A stretch of DNA of 64,000 nucleotides from Pseudomonas sp. LS1212 (GTDB taxonomy: Bacteria; Pseudomonadota; Gammaproteobacteria; Pseudomonadales; Pseudomonadaceae). A program made the position numbers and the translations under genes. The notes under the pieces are model-generated. The model was not told where the DNA came from. It saw only the letters and a list, made by a program, of their open reading frames with translations, and ran no database searches. The stretch covers positions 3,920,001 through 3,984,000 of the forward strand of contig NZ_CP102951.1 in the NCBI RefSeq assembly GCF_024741815.1, read 5' to 3'. Shown here in pieces: positions 49,559 to 58,207 of the stretch; the first letter of the stretch is position 1, and each line of letters opens with the position of its first letter.

Positions 49559-50020
49559 ATGCTGACTGACAAACCGGTTCCGCCCCCCGTTCATGAGTTC
49601 ATGATCGACGCGCAAATCATGCTGACCCAATCACAGGAATGCCTGCATCACCTGGAATTGATCGGCAACGACCGTGATGCCAGCAACTGCATGGTCAACG
49701 CCCTGGGCACGCTGGCCGAGCGGGCCGAGGCAAGGTCGCTGACCAACATTTCCGGATTCTGCCAGCAAATCAATTTCCTGCTGAACCTGGCGCAACCGCA
49801 CGACCGCTTGCACGGCGATGCCCTTCAGGCATTGAGTAACTGCCTGACTTTACTGGCTTGGCAACTGGAGCTTATCGATCACCGGACCGGCCAACTGAGC
49901 CTGGACGAAAGCGAGCAACTCAGCCTGATCGACGAGTTCGCCAGCGCACTGGGGGTCAACGACCTGCGACTGACAAGCAACCCTCCACCCACGTTCGCCG
50001 AAGAAAACATCAACGCCTGA
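49559..50020 (+). CDS. Hypothetical helical protein, possible Hpt-like fold
   Basis: 153 residues, almost all helix: FMIDAQIMLTQSQECLHHLELIGN, ASNCMVNALGTLAERAEARSL, ISGFCQQINFLLNLA, ALQALSNCLTLLAWQLELID. The pattern of four amphipathic helices resembles a histidine phosphotransfer domain, but the segment where the His would be (CMVNALGTLAERA) has none. I start it at ATG 49559 because GGAG lies eight bases upstream; ATG 49541 is in frame. It precedes a two-component pair by 575 bases. Function unknown. Confidence 0.65.
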   Translation: MLTDKPVPPPVHEFMIDAQIMLTQSQECLHHLELIGNDRDASNCMVNALGTLAERAEARSLTNISGFCQQINFLLNLAQPHDRLHGDALQALSNCLTLLAWQLELIDHRTGQLSLDESEQLSLIDEFASALGVNDLRLTSNPPPTFAEENINA

Positions 50021-50595
50021 TCCTGGGCCAAGCATCTCCTGGGAAACTCGCTCCGCCTTGCGCAACCCCTGCATTTCTGCCAAAAAACAAAGCATTTCGG
50101 ACAACTAAGCAGATGCACCATCCTACTCCCTGCTTATTTTCACAGGGACTGTCGTCGGCATTAAGCAGCAACTTATGAAATAGCCCGAAGTTTTGTACAT
50201 CGCTGGCAAGCGATTCTCTACGATCACCACACCACACCACACCACACCACTCAAGTTTGTTTGCTAAACCATTGATGCCATCCTGCTAATAATTGCGCAA
50301 GCTGGAACAATCGTCCCACTCACGAAAACTGACCGGTTGGACATCTATCAAGTCACGCGACCAAATGTTTTCGAGGTGTTACCATATTCCACCTTTACCG
50401 AGTGCGCTGGCGTGGGCGACATTCCAGAAGGAGCCTATAGTGCTTCGACGTTAGTGCAGGTTCTATTCAAGCGGCTCAAGCCTGACAATCCTGATAATGT
50501 TGTTAACGGCATTCGCCAATCAACATCCTTGCCCATCATGCCTTACAGACGCCTCTAAGGTTTTCAAAAGCGAATATTCATTGGCGCCACTCTCT
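50021..50595. other. Non-coding gap with REP-like palindrome and pentanucleotide repeat
   Basis: 575 bases without a supported gene. Contents: the palindrome ATCGCTGGCAAGCGAT at 50199-50214, identical to one at 9974-9989; five copies of CACCA at 50225-50249; and a weak open frame from TTG 50337 with no ribosome site. The 3' part is AT-richer and probably holds the promoter of the sensor kinase. Confidence 0.5.
50225..50250. repeat. Simple sequence repeat, (CACCA)5
   Basis: Five perfect tandem copies of the five-base unit CACCA plus one base. A unit of five can change length by slipped-strand mispairing. It lies in a long non-coding gap, about 350 bp upstream of the sensor kinase start. Confidence 0.9.
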
Positions 50596-51486
50596 ATGTA
50601 TGCCAGCTTCAAGACCCGCAAACTTTGGCCTCTTGGCAGACCTCATGTACGCTGGCTGGTCGCAATGCTTTGCATCGCGGCGACACTGGGTAATTTGTTG
50701 CTCTATTTCAGTGCATCAGCAATGCCTTCAAGTCTGCTCGTCCTGAACCTTGCAGCGATGCTCGGTCTCGGTTGGCAATACCGTCAGTCAAGAAGTTCGA
50801 TTGAGTTGCGCCCGCAAGAGCTTGCCGATCGTCTGCTGCAGGTCCAGGAGAACGAACGCCATCGCCTGAGCCGTGAACTGCATGACGACATTGGCCAATT
50901 GTTGACTGTCGCCAAACTCCAGGCCGATTGGCTGCAGCGTCGCGTGCCCGCGGTGCTCCAGGAGCACTGTGCAAGCTTGAGCGGCACGCTGGATGAAACC
51001 CTGGCCAATGTGCGCGATGTCTCTGCGGTGCTCAACCCTCGCCAACTGGCCAGTCTGGGCCTGGAGGCCAGCTTGCGCGCTCACTTGCTGCGCACGCTCG
51101 ATAAGGCGCCGGTGCACTGGAGCCTGGAGTGCCATCAGCGCCTGGCTGGCATTCCCGAAGAAATGGCTGTCGCCGCCTTTCGCATTACGCAGGAGGCTGT
51201 CACCAATATGTTGCGCCATGCCCAGGCCAAAAACCTGCTGGTGCGCTTGCAGCGCCAACAGGAAGGGCTGTTGCTGTTTATCTCCGACGATGGCCTGGGC
51301 TTCGCCCCAGCTCCCCATCCTGGCCGGGAGGGGCAGCGCGGCATGGCCGGGATGCTCGAGCGCGCCGATTTGCTGGGCGGCACGTTGTCGGTCAAAAGCC
51401 TGCCCGGAAAGGGTACGCAAATCGAAGCACTCTTCCCCTGGGCACCGCGTTCCCTTGAACGAGCCAACATCAGTAGAAATCCATGA
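50596..51486 (+). CDS. Sensor histidine kinase, NarX/DegS-like class
   Basis: About 296 residues. Two N-terminal membrane helices (VRWLVAMLCIAATLGNLLLYF and SSLLVLNLAAMLGLGW) have almost no periplasmic part between them, so it probably senses within the membrane. Then comes the HisKA_3 block ENERHRLSRELHDDIGQLLT with the phospho-His, EEMAVAAFRITQEAVTNMLRHAQA (N box) and FISDDGLGF, GQRGMAGMLERADLLGG. The start is uncertain: ATG 50596 (MYASFKTRKLW) lacks a clear ribosome site and the frame is open back to 50497. Overlaps the regulator gene by four bases. Confidence 0.85.
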   Translation: MYASFKTRKLWPLGRPHVRWLVAMLCIAATLGNLLLYFSASAMPSSLLVLNLAAMLGLGWQYRQSRSSIELRPQELADRLLQVQENERHRLSRELHDDIGQLLTVAKLQADWLQRRVPAVLQEHCASLSGTLDETLANVRDVSAVLNPRQLASLGLEASLRAHLLRTLDKAPVHWSLECHQRLAGIPEEMAVAAFRITQEAVTNMLRHAQAKNLLVRLQRQQEGLLLFISDDGLGFAPAPHPGREGQRGMAGMLERADLLGGTLSVKSLPGKGTQIEALFPWAPRSLERANISRNP

Positions 51487-52142
51487 CCTGCAATTTACTT
51501 CTGGTGGATGATCACTCGTTGATCCGGGCCGGCGTGCGCGCCCTTGTCGCAGACATTCCCGGCTACGCCGTCATTGGCGAAGCCAGCGATGGCGCGCAGC
51601 TGCTCGAACTGGTCCAGCGCATCGACCCGGACATCATCTTGCTGGACATCTCCATGCGCACGACCGGCGGCCTGGAAGCACTGCAACGCTTGCAGGCCGT
51701 GCGCCCGCGCAGCAAGGTGCTGATCCTGTCGATGCACACTGACCCGCAACTGATCATGCAAGCGCTTGAACTGGGTGCCCACGGCTACCTGCTCAAGGAC
51801 ACCACCGCCACCGAGCTCGAGCAAGCCCTCTGCGCCTTGCGCAACAACGAGCGCTACCTGAGCCCGGCCATTGCCCATACGGTCATCAACCAGGCACTGA
51901 CACACGCACAGACGAGCAAGCCGGCACTGACCGACCATCACAACCTGACTGCGCGCCAACTGGAAATCCTGCGGCTGATCGTGCGGGGCAAGTCGACCCG
52001 GGAAATCGCCCACGGCCTGGGCCTGAGCATCAAGACCGTGGAAACCCACCGCTCGCAAATCATGAAGCGACTGCAGATCTACGATGTTGCGGGCCTGGTA
52101 CTGTTCGCGGTCAGGGAGCGAATCATCAGTCTTGACGATTAG
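51483..52142 (+). CDS. LuxR/NarL-family response regulator
   Basis: 219 residues: receiver with Asp55 in IILLDISMRTTGGLEAL and Lys in GYLLKDTTATEL, then a LuxR helix-turn-helix NLTARQLEILRLIVRGKSTREIAHGLGLSIKTVETHRSQIMKRL. Partner of the kinase immediately upstream, with which it overlaps. Its targets are not shown by the sequence; the polysaccharide precursor gene begins 190 bases downstream. Confidence 0.92.
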   Translation: MTCNLLLVDDHSLIRAGVRALVADIPGYAVIGEASDGAQLLELVQRIDPDIILLDISMRTTGGLEALQRLQAVRPRSKVLILSMHTDPQLIMQALELGAHGYLLKDTTATELEQALCALRNNERYLSPAIAHTVINQALTHAQTSKPALTDHHNLTARQLEILRLIVRGKSTREIAHGLGLSIKTVETHRSQIMKRLQIYDVAGLVLFAVRERIISLDD

Positions 52143-52332
52143 GGCGATTGGCCAACAGCGGTGAGTCCTGGGGCAGGTGCATGGACAACAGCCCTTCGCA
52201 AACAGCCCAACTTTCATGACACTTATGCAAAGCCCTCGCTCTAGTTCGCTTCACGGTTATCGGTTAGACTGCCCCTCCTCGCGCACGACACCCGTTGAAA
52301 TCCATTTCCCCGATCCCGTCAGGCTTATCTCG

Positions 52333-53787
52333 ATGAGTGTACTCATTCCCTGCATCATTGCCGGTGGGGCCGGCACCCGGCTCTGGCCAGTCTCGCGCGA
52401 AGCGATGCCCAAACCTTTCATGCGCCTGCCCGATGGCGAAAGCCTGCTGCAGAAAACTTTTGCCCGCGCCTGCGGGCTCAAGGATGTGGGACGGGTATTG
52501 ACGGTAACCAACCGCGACCTACTCTTCCGAACCCTGGATGACTATCGCCCGCTCAACGAAACAGGCGTGGCCCTGGACTTTATCCTCGAGCCCTTCGGTC
52601 GCAACACTGCACCGGCGATTGCCGCAGCGGCGTTGCATGGGGCACGGATGTATGGCGAAGACGCCTTGCTACTGGTGATGCCGGCCGATCACCTGATCCA
52701 GGACCTCGATGCGTTTGCCCAGGCAGTCGCCAGCGCTCGGCAATTGGCCGATCAAGGCTGGCTGGTGACCTTCGGGTTGAAGCCCGACACAGCGCAAACC
52801 GGTTTTGGCTATATCGAAAAGGGCGCAGTGCTTGGCAATGGCGGCCATCAGGTTGCGCGCTTCGTCGAAAAGCCCGATGCAGCGACTGCCCAGGCCTATC
52901 TCGACGGTGGCTTGCACCTGTGGAATGCCGGCATGTTCTGCATGCGCGTCGACAGTATTGTGCACGCGCTGCAAACCCACAGCCCGGAGGTCATCGCTGC
53001 CGTCCAGAACTGCCTGGAACACAGCCACAGCAAGGCTGACAAACAGGAATTGCAACTGGAACTCGACAGCAATAGCTTTGCCCTGGCGCCGGACATTTCC
53101 ATCGACTATGCCGTGATGGAGCGCTCGCAGAACGTCGCGGTGATTCCCTGCCAACTGGGTTGGAGCGATATCGGCTCCTGGCAGGCAGTACGCGAACTGA
53201 GCCCGGCCGACAGCCAGGGCAATCAATGCAGTGGCGAAACCGTTCTGCGCAATGTCACCAATTGCTATATCGACTCCCCCCAACGCCTGGTCGGCGGCAT
53301 CGGCCTGGACGACCTGATCATCATCGATACCCCGGATGCACTGCTGATTGCCGACGCCAGGCGCAGCCAGGAGGTCAAGCTGATCGCCCAGCAGCTCAAG
53401 CGCCAGGGCCATGATGCTTATCGACTGCATCGCAGCGTAACCCGCCCCTGGGGCACCTATACAGTGCTCGAGGAGGGCCAAGGCTTCAAGATCAAGCGCA
53501 TCACGGTCCGGCCTGAAGGCTCGTTGTCGCTGCAGATGCACCATCATCGCAGCGAACACTGGATCGTGGTCAGTGGCATGGCACGGGTTACCAATGGCGA
53601 TGAAGCGTTTCTGCTCCACGCCAACGAATCAACCTTCATCAAGCCAGGCCGGGCACACCGCCTGAGCAACCCCGGCGTCATCGATCTGATCATGATCGAG
53701 GTGCAGAGCGGCGAATATCTGGGCGAGGACGATATCGTACGCTTTACTGATATCTATGGACGTGCTCCGAATCCCGCCAACACCTGA
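52333..53787 (+). CDS. Mannose-1-phosphate guanylyltransferase / mannose-6-phosphate isomerase
   Basis: 484-residue bifunctional enzyme (type II PMI/GMP) making GDP-mannose. The N-terminal nucleotidyltransferase has CIIAGGAGTRLWPVSREAMPKPF and FVEKPDAATAQAYL, with LGWSDIGSW. The C-terminal cupin-type isomerase has RPWGTYTVLEEGQGFKIKRI, LQMHHHRSEHWIVVSG and PGRAHRLSNPG. Relatives are AlgA, PslB and WbpW; the present context does not decide between alginate, Psl-like or O-antigen use. ATG 52333 starts the nucleotide-binding strand directly. Confidence 0.93.
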   Translation: MSVLIPCIIAGGAGTRLWPVSREAMPKPFMRLPDGESLLQKTFARACGLKDVGRVLTVTNRDLLFRTLDDYRPLNETGVALDFILEPFGRNTAPAIAAAALHGARMYGEDALLLVMPADHLIQDLDAFAQAVASARQLADQGWLVTFGLKPDTAQTGFGYIEKGAVLGNGGHQVARFVEKPDAATAQAYLDGGLHLWNAGMFCMRVDSIVHALQTHSPEVIAAVQNCLEHSHSKADKQELQLELDSNSFALAPDISIDYAVMERSQNVAVIPCQLGWSDIGSWQAVRELSPADSQGNQCSGETVLRNVTNCYIDSPQRLVGGIGLDDLIIIDTPDALLIADARRSQEVKLIAQQLKRQGHDAYRLHRSVTRPWGTYTVLEEGQGFKIKRITVRPEGSLSLQMHHHRSEHWIVVSGMARVTNGDEAFLLHANESTFIKPGRAHRLSNPGVIDLIMIEVQSGEYLGEDDIVRFTDIYGRAPNPANT

Positions 53788-53939
53788 TACCCCTTGCCTG
53801 TCGGTCACGGTCGAAGTACGGCTGCAGGGAAACCACTGAGTCTTCGTTGTTTCACCCCGTGTAAACAAAGGAACGATTGAGCGGTTTTCCACTCAAAACA
53901 AGCATACCGTCACTGCCTGGTGAACAAGGGATCTCAGTC

Positions 53940-55184
53940 ATGCGCATACTGTGGACACTGCCCTATCTGCCTTGGCCTACCACCAGTGGCGGCAGGACCC
54001 GACAATTTCATCTATTGCGTGCCATGGCCGAGCGAGGCCACCGCATCACCTTGCTGGTCCAGTCGCGGTCCGACCTCACCGAACAAGCCCGACAAGCGCT
54101 GGAACCCTGGCTCGAACGGTTGATCGTGCTACCCAGGCGCGCACTCAAAAACCCGCTGACACTGCTGGCGCTGACCAACCCGGCCTACCCCACCCTGACG
54201 GTCGTCAATGGCCTTGCCCCGCGCTTGCGCCACGAGTTCGAACGTTTGCTGGAAGAGGACTGGGATGTCATCCAGATTGAACACAGCTACAGCTTTCAAC
54301 CCTTTGAGCGCGCGCTGCAAGCTTCCAGGCGGCCTTTTGTACTGATCGAGCACAACATCGAGTCGGCAATGGGCATATGCGCAGAGCTGCTGCCGCTGTG
54401 GGTGCGGCCCTTCACCGCATTCGATCGCTGGCGTTATCGGCGCTGGGAGACACGGGTCTATGCCCAGGCCACCGAAGTGGTGGCCGTCAGTCAACGCGAT
54501 GCCGACTATATCAGCAGCATGATCGAACGCCCCGTTCAGGTGGTCGTCAATGGCGTCGATTGCGCCCACTATGAGCAAATCAGCCCTGCCCTGCATAGCC
54601 AGCGGCTCTTGTTCGTCGGCAACTTCGAGTACGGCCCCAACGTTGACGCGATCGAATGGGCGCTGGAAGAAATCCTGCCGCAAGTGTGGATGAGCAACCC
54701 GGCCGTGCGCTTTGCCATCTGTGGCCACGCCTTGCCGTCGAGCTGGAAGCTGCGCTGGAGCGATCCACGGATCGAATGGCAGGACTTTTGCCAGGACTTG
54801 CGAGACCTGCAGCGCCATTCGGCGATCTTTTTCGCGCCGCTGCGCTATGGCGGCGGCTCCAAGGTCAAAGTGCTGGAGGCCATGGCCGCCGGGCTACCGG
54901 TAGTGACCACCAGCCAGGGCGTTTCCGGGCTTGACGTGGAGAACGGCCAGCACTACCTGGGCAGTGATGACCCGGCGGACCTGGCGTTGATCATCAGCCA
55001 ATTGCTCTCTCAACCCCTGCGATTCAAGCAATTGTCGGAAGCGGCCCGCACCTTTGTCTGCCAGGAGCACGACTGGAGCGTGGCCGCCAACCAGTTGGAG
55101 AGCGTTTACGCACAGCTGCTGGCTACCTCACGCAATAGCCCTGCCCCCCAACAGCCAGAAATCTTCGGCCGCTCAGCCAAGTAG
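53940..55184 (+). CDS. Glycosyltransferase family 4
   Basis: 414 residues, GT-B fold. The N-terminal half has MRILWTLPYLPWPTTSGGRTRQFHLLRAMAERGH, and VVAVSQRDADYIS lies at the domain border. The donor-binding half has LLFVGNFEYGPNVDAIEWALEEILPQV and the E-x7-E region FFAPLRYGGGSKVKVLEAMAAGLPVVTTSQGVSGL. Sugar specificity cannot be read. It follows the GDP-mannose enzyme by 150 bases, which suggests a mannose-containing polymer. Its 3' end overlaps that of moeA by 12 bases. Confidence 0.88.
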   Translation: MRILWTLPYLPWPTTSGGRTRQFHLLRAMAERGHRITLLVQSRSDLTEQARQALEPWLERLIVLPRRALKNPLTLLALTNPAYPTLTVVNGLAPRLRHEFERLLEEDWDVIQIEHSYSFQPFERALQASRRPFVLIEHNIESAMGICAELLPLWVRPFTAFDRWRYRRWETRVYAQATEVVAVSQRDADYISSMIERPVQVVVNGVDCAHYEQISPALHSQRLLFVGNFEYGPNVDAIEWALEEILPQVWMSNPAVRFAICGHALPSSWKLRWSDPRIEWQDFCQDLRDLQRHSAIFFAPLRYGGGSKVKVLEAMAAGLPVVTTSQGVSGLDVENGQHYLGSDDPADLALIISQLLSQPLRFKQLSEAARTFVCQEHDWSVAANQLESVYAQLLATSRNSPAPQQPEIFGRSAK

Positions 55185-56390
55185 CTCACTGAACGGGATG
55201 AAGTTCACCGGATCCCCTTCGGCCAGGGTCCGACCTTCGAGCACTTCGACCAGGCCATCGGCCCAGGCCGCGCTGCGCAGCACGCCGGAGCTCTGGTTGG
55301 GGTAGATCACCGCTCGCCCCTGCTCCAGGCGACCACGCAGGTACTCGCGACGATTGCCAGGCTTGGTCCAACTGAAGGCAGCCGGTACGGCAAACTGCAG
55401 GGGGGCCACGTCGGCGACGCCCAGACGACGCAGCAGATAAGGCCTGGTCAACAGCGCGAAGGTCACCAGGGTTGAAGCCGGGTTGCCTGGCAAGCCAATG
55501 ACTGGAACCCCACGAAAATGCCCGAATGTCAGCGGCTTTCCAGGCTTGATGGCGAGCTTCCAGAGCGACAGATCACCCTCCTCGCGCAAGGCAACCCCAA
55601 GAAAGTCCGCTTCGCCGACCGAAACCCCGCCCGTAGACAGAATCAGGTCCACATCCTTGAGCTCGCCCAGCCGTTGCCGGGTCTTTTCCAGATCATCCGG
55701 CAGGATCCCGGCATCGACCACCTCGCACTCCAGGCGCGCCAACCAGCTGCACAACACCCGGCGGTTGCTGTTGTAGATCTGCCCAGGCCCCAGCGCCAGC
55801 CCGGGTTCGACCAGCTCATCGCCGGTAGACAGCACTGCCACCCGCGGCCTGCGCAGCACCGTCAACTCGGCGCAGCCCAATGATGCCGCCAGGCCCAGTT
55901 CGATCGGCCCCAGCACCATGCCGGCCGCCAATACCTGCTCGCCGGCCCGGGTTTCCTGACCCTGCGCCCGAATGTTCTGCCCGACGCGCAGGCTTTGGCG
56001 AAAGCTCACGCGCTGATCGGCCTGGACTTCGACGTTCTCCTGCATCTCGACGCAGTCGGCACCCGCCGGCAAGGGGGCACCGGTAAAGATTCTGGCGCAG
56101 GTCCCGGACTGCATTGGCGCAGGGGCTTGACCGGCAAAGATCCGCTGGCTGACGACCAGCGGTTCGCCCGTCCAGTCCGCCAGGCGCAGGGCATAGCCGT
56201 CCATGGCACTGTTGGGCCAGGGCGGCAGATCAAGGGTCGATACCAACGCATCGGCCAGCACCCGGCCATCGGCGTCGGCCAGCTTCACGACTTCTCGCTC
56301 AAGAATCGGCGAGGCCTCGGCCAGCGCGATCAAGCGCGCCAGGGCCTCTTCCACCGGCATCAGCGGCCGCGCCGCCCCCAACTCAGCCAC
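55173..56390 (-). CDS. moeA: Molybdopterin molybdenumtransferase MoeA
   Basis: Inserts molybdate into adenylated molybdopterin. Key blocks: LMPVEEALARLIALAE, DLPPWPNSAMDGYALR, RIFTGAPLPAGADCVEMQE, VLSTGDELVEPG, DLILSTGGVSVGEADFL, KPGKPLTFG and VIGLPGNPASTLVTF. I use GTG 56390, which overlaps the moaB stop (405 residues); ATG 56360 (MPVEEAL) is equally possible. Neither has a strong ribosome site, consistent with translational coupling. PAO1 has a second moeA/moaB pair in this position. Confidence 0.93.
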   Translation of the reverse strand: MAELGAARPLMPVEEALARLIALAEASPILEREVVKLADADGRVLADALVSTLDLPPWPNSAMDGYALRLADWTGEPLVVSQRIFAGQAPAPMQSGTCARIFTGAPLPAGADCVEMQENVEVQADQRVSFRQSLRVGQNIRAQGQETRAGEQVLAAGMVLGPIELGLAASLGCAELTVLRRPRVAVLSTGDELVEPGLALGPGQIYNSNRRVLCSWLARLECEVVDAGILPDDLEKTRQRLGELKDVDLILSTGGVSVGEADFLGVALREEGDLSLWKLAIKPGKPLTFGHFRGVPVIGLPGNPASTLVTFALLTRPYLLRRLGVADVAPLQFAVPAAFSWTKPGNRREYLRGRLEQGRAVIYPNQSSGVLRSAAWADGLVEVLEGRTLAEGDPVNFIPFSELLG

Positions 56391-56922
56391 GACTTTCGCA
56401 GGGCGCAACCTGCTTGAGGTGAATGACGAAGTTGCATGGACGATGCCGGGCATCCAATTGCTCGGCAAGGATCCCGTCCCAGCCGGTACGACAGGCATTG
56501 GTCGAGCCCGGCAGGCAACATACCAACGTGCCATTGGCAAGGCCGGCCAGTGCACGCGATTGCACGGTCGAGGTGCCGATATCGGCCACCGAGATCTGCC
56601 GGAACAATTCACCAAAGCCATCGACCTGTTTGTCGAGCAGACAGGCGACCGCTTCCGGCGTGCTGTCGCGCCCGGTAAAACCGGTGCCGCCGGTAATCAG
56701 CACCACCTGCACCAAATCGTCGGCGATCCAGGTGGCGACCTGCGCACGGATCTTGTACAGGTCGTCCTTGAGCAAGACGCGTGCGGCCAGGTTGTGGCCG
56801 GCAGCGGTCAAGCGATCGACGAAGACCTGGCCCGAAGTATCGGTTTCCAGCGTGCGGGTATCGCTGACTGTCAGAACGGCAATATTGAGCGGCGCAAAAG
56901 GTACTTCAGCCTTGGCTTTCAT
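56383..56922 (-). CDS. moaB: Molybdenum cofactor biosynthesis protein MoaB
   Basis: 179 residues of the MoaB/MogA fold, adenylating molybdopterin before molybdate insertion: NIAVLTVSDTRTLETDTSGQ, VVLITGGTGFTGRDSTPEAV, FGELFRQIS and GTLVCCLPGSTNACRTGWDG. ATG 56922 (MKAKAEVPFAPLN) has AAGG upstream. First gene of the pair with moeA. Confidence 0.95.
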   Translation of the reverse strand: MKAKAEVPFAPLNIAVLTVSDTRTLETDTSGQVFVDRLTAAGHNLAARVLLKDDLYKIRAQVATWIADDLVQVVLITGGTGFTGRDSTPEAVACLLDKQVDGFGELFRQISVADIGTSTVQSRALAGLANGTLVCCLPGSTNACRTGWDGILAEQLDARHRPCNFVIHLKQVAPCESRG

Positions 56923-57166
56923 GGGGCCTTGTCCAATGAATGAGGGGATGGGCGGTGTTATATCACAGGCAGGCACTGGCTCGCGCCTGCCCTTGGCATG
57001 GGCTCTGCAAGGCTGCTTTAACAGGTCATATCGAAGCCCCCAGCCTTTTCACACGTGCAGTATTTGGCCGCTATTCTTGATTCTCAGGACAGCGAAAAAG
57101 GAACTTGCAGACGTCGTTTACGTCTCAAGCACAGTACTAACAGCACAACCTTATCGGAGACACATA

Positions 57167-57388
57167 ATGACTCAACGGACCCTTCCCGCATTCATGCTTG
57201 CATTAGGCCTGGCCACCCTCGCCGGTTGCTCTACGCCTACTGTGATCACCCTGAATGACGGGCGTGAAATCCAGGCGGTCGACACCCCCCGGTATGATGA
57301 TGAGTCGGGGTTCTACCAGTTCGAACAACTGGACGGCAAGCAGACCCGCATCAACAAGGACCAAGTCCGCACGGTTAAAGAGCTGTAA
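57167..57388 (+). CDS. Small lipoprotein, YgdI/YgdR family
   Basis: 73 residues. Signal with lipobox LATLAGCSTP; mature part VITLNDGREIQAVDTPRYDDESGFYQFEQLDGKQTRINKDQVRTVKEL is an SH3-like domain of the YgdI/YgdR (DUF903) type. Ser follows the Cys, so Lol sorting to the outer membrane is expected. ATG 57167 is preceded by GGAGACAC. Role unknown. Confidence 0.92.
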   Translation: MTQRTLPAFMLALGLATLAGCSTPTVITLNDGREIQAVDTPRYDDESGFYQFEQLDGKQTRINKDQVRTVKEL

Positions 57389-57481
57389 TACTGGCCCGGC
57401 AAGGCCGCAGTCAGAGACTGCGGCCCAGGTGGATTCAGGCTCTTGTCGTTGCTGAATTTTTGAGTAATATTTTCAGCATGT

Positions 57482-57558
57482 CGGAGTGTAGCGCAGGCAG
57501 GTAGCGCGTCTCGTTCGGGACGAGAAGGTCGCAGGTTCGAATCCTGTCTCTCCGACCA
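57482..57558 (+). tRNA. tRNA-Pro, anticodon CGG
   Basis: 77 bases with encoded CCA (57556-57558). The acceptor stem is CGGAG / CTCCG, the D arm GCGCAGGCAGGTAGCGC, the anticodon stem TCTCG / CGAGA around loop TTCGGGA with anticodon CGG, and the T arm AGGTTCGAATCCT. All arms pair. The 5' C is usual for bacterial tRNA-Pro. No integrase lies beside it. Confidence 0.97.
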
Positions 57559-57604
57559 AATCGCATGGTTCCAGGCTACGTTCGGCAGCCGCGGAACCCC
57601 CTGG

Positions 57605-57626
57605 AAAGCCCGCTTTGTGCGGGCTT
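57605..57626 (+). terminator. Hairpin downstream of tRNA-Pro
   Basis: AAGCCCGC and GCGGGCTT pair around TTTGT-type loop bases. The following T-run is weak. Probably ends the tRNA transcript. Confidence 0.6.
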
Positions 57627-57742
57627 GCGCGTGATCGGCCATCGCCCCCTGTCGCCCGTCGTCGGACCAACGCTTTAACGTTTGCCCACTTTCTTCTGCG
57701 CAATCACAATGCGCGGTCAAATTTTTTCTGAGGTTCAGTAAC

Positions 57743-58126
57743 ATGCGTAAAACACTTGCCACCCTGGCGCTTGGCTTTCTCTTCACCCAAGGCGCAATGG
57801 CCGGCGATGGCACCACTGCAATCGGCGGTGGCCTGGGCGGCGTCCTGGGTAATGTTATCGGCCAGCAAGTCGGTGGCAGCACGGGCGCGGCGATCGGTGC
57901 TGGTGTCGGTGGTGCAGCCGGCAGCGCGGTAGCTGCGAAAAAAGGCAACAAGACCAAGGCAGCCATCGGTGGCGGCCTCGGCTCGGCAGGCGGCTCCCTG
58001 ATCGGTGGCAAACTCGGCGGCAAAACCGGCTCGACTATCGGCGCCGGCCTTGGCGGCGCAGCAGGCGGCGCGCTGGGCAACAACCTGGCCGACGACAGCC
58101 GTCACGGCAAGCACAAGCACAGGTAA
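57743..58126 (+). CDS. Glycine-zipper domain protein, exported
   Basis: 127 residues. A Sec signal MRKTLATLALGFLFTQGAMA precedes a mature part made of Gly/Ala repeats such as IGGGLGGVLGNVIGQQVGG, TGAAIGAGVGGAAGSAVAA and IGGGLGSAGGSLIGG. The pattern GxxxG repeated every 8-12 residues forms membrane-inserting hairpins. The tail RHGKHKHR is strongly basic. Such proteins occur in the outer membrane or periplasm; function unknown. Confidence 0.88.
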   Translation: MRKTLATLALGFLFTQGAMAGDGTTAIGGGLGGVLGNVIGQQVGGSTGAAIGAGVGGAAGSAVAAKKGNKTKAAIGGGLGSAGGSLIGGKLGGKTGSTIGAGLGGAAGGALGNNLADDSRHGKHKHR

Positions 58127-58154
58127 ACCGCGACGCACCGAACACCAGCCACAA

Positions 58155-58182
58155 GAAAGCCCGCATCAAGCGGGCTTTCCTG
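58155..58182 (+). terminator. Rho-independent terminator after the glycine-zipper gene
   Basis: GAAAGCCCGC (58155-58164) and GCGGGCTTTC (58170-58179) pair around ATCAA. Weak T-run. Also faces the mqo 3' end, so probably bidirectional. Confidence 0.8.
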
Positions 58183-58207
58183 TTTCAAGCTGATGACCGC
58201 AGTCTGC

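Noticed and set aside
49211..49565. Overlapping short frames on both strands
   Set aside because: No ribosome site, no recognisable product, and three frames are open at once, as happens by chance in GC-rich DNA.
50225..50250. CRISPR-like short repeats
   Set aside because: A five-base unit in direct tandem with no spacers is a simple sequence repeat, not a CRISPR array.
50337..50558. 74-codon frame starting at TTG
   Set aside because: Poor start, no ribosome site and no family; more likely promoter DNA for the kinase.
57482..57558. tRNA-Pro as an island attachment site
   Set aside because: No integrase, no repeated tRNA 3' end nearby, and the following genes are ordinary chromosomal ones.
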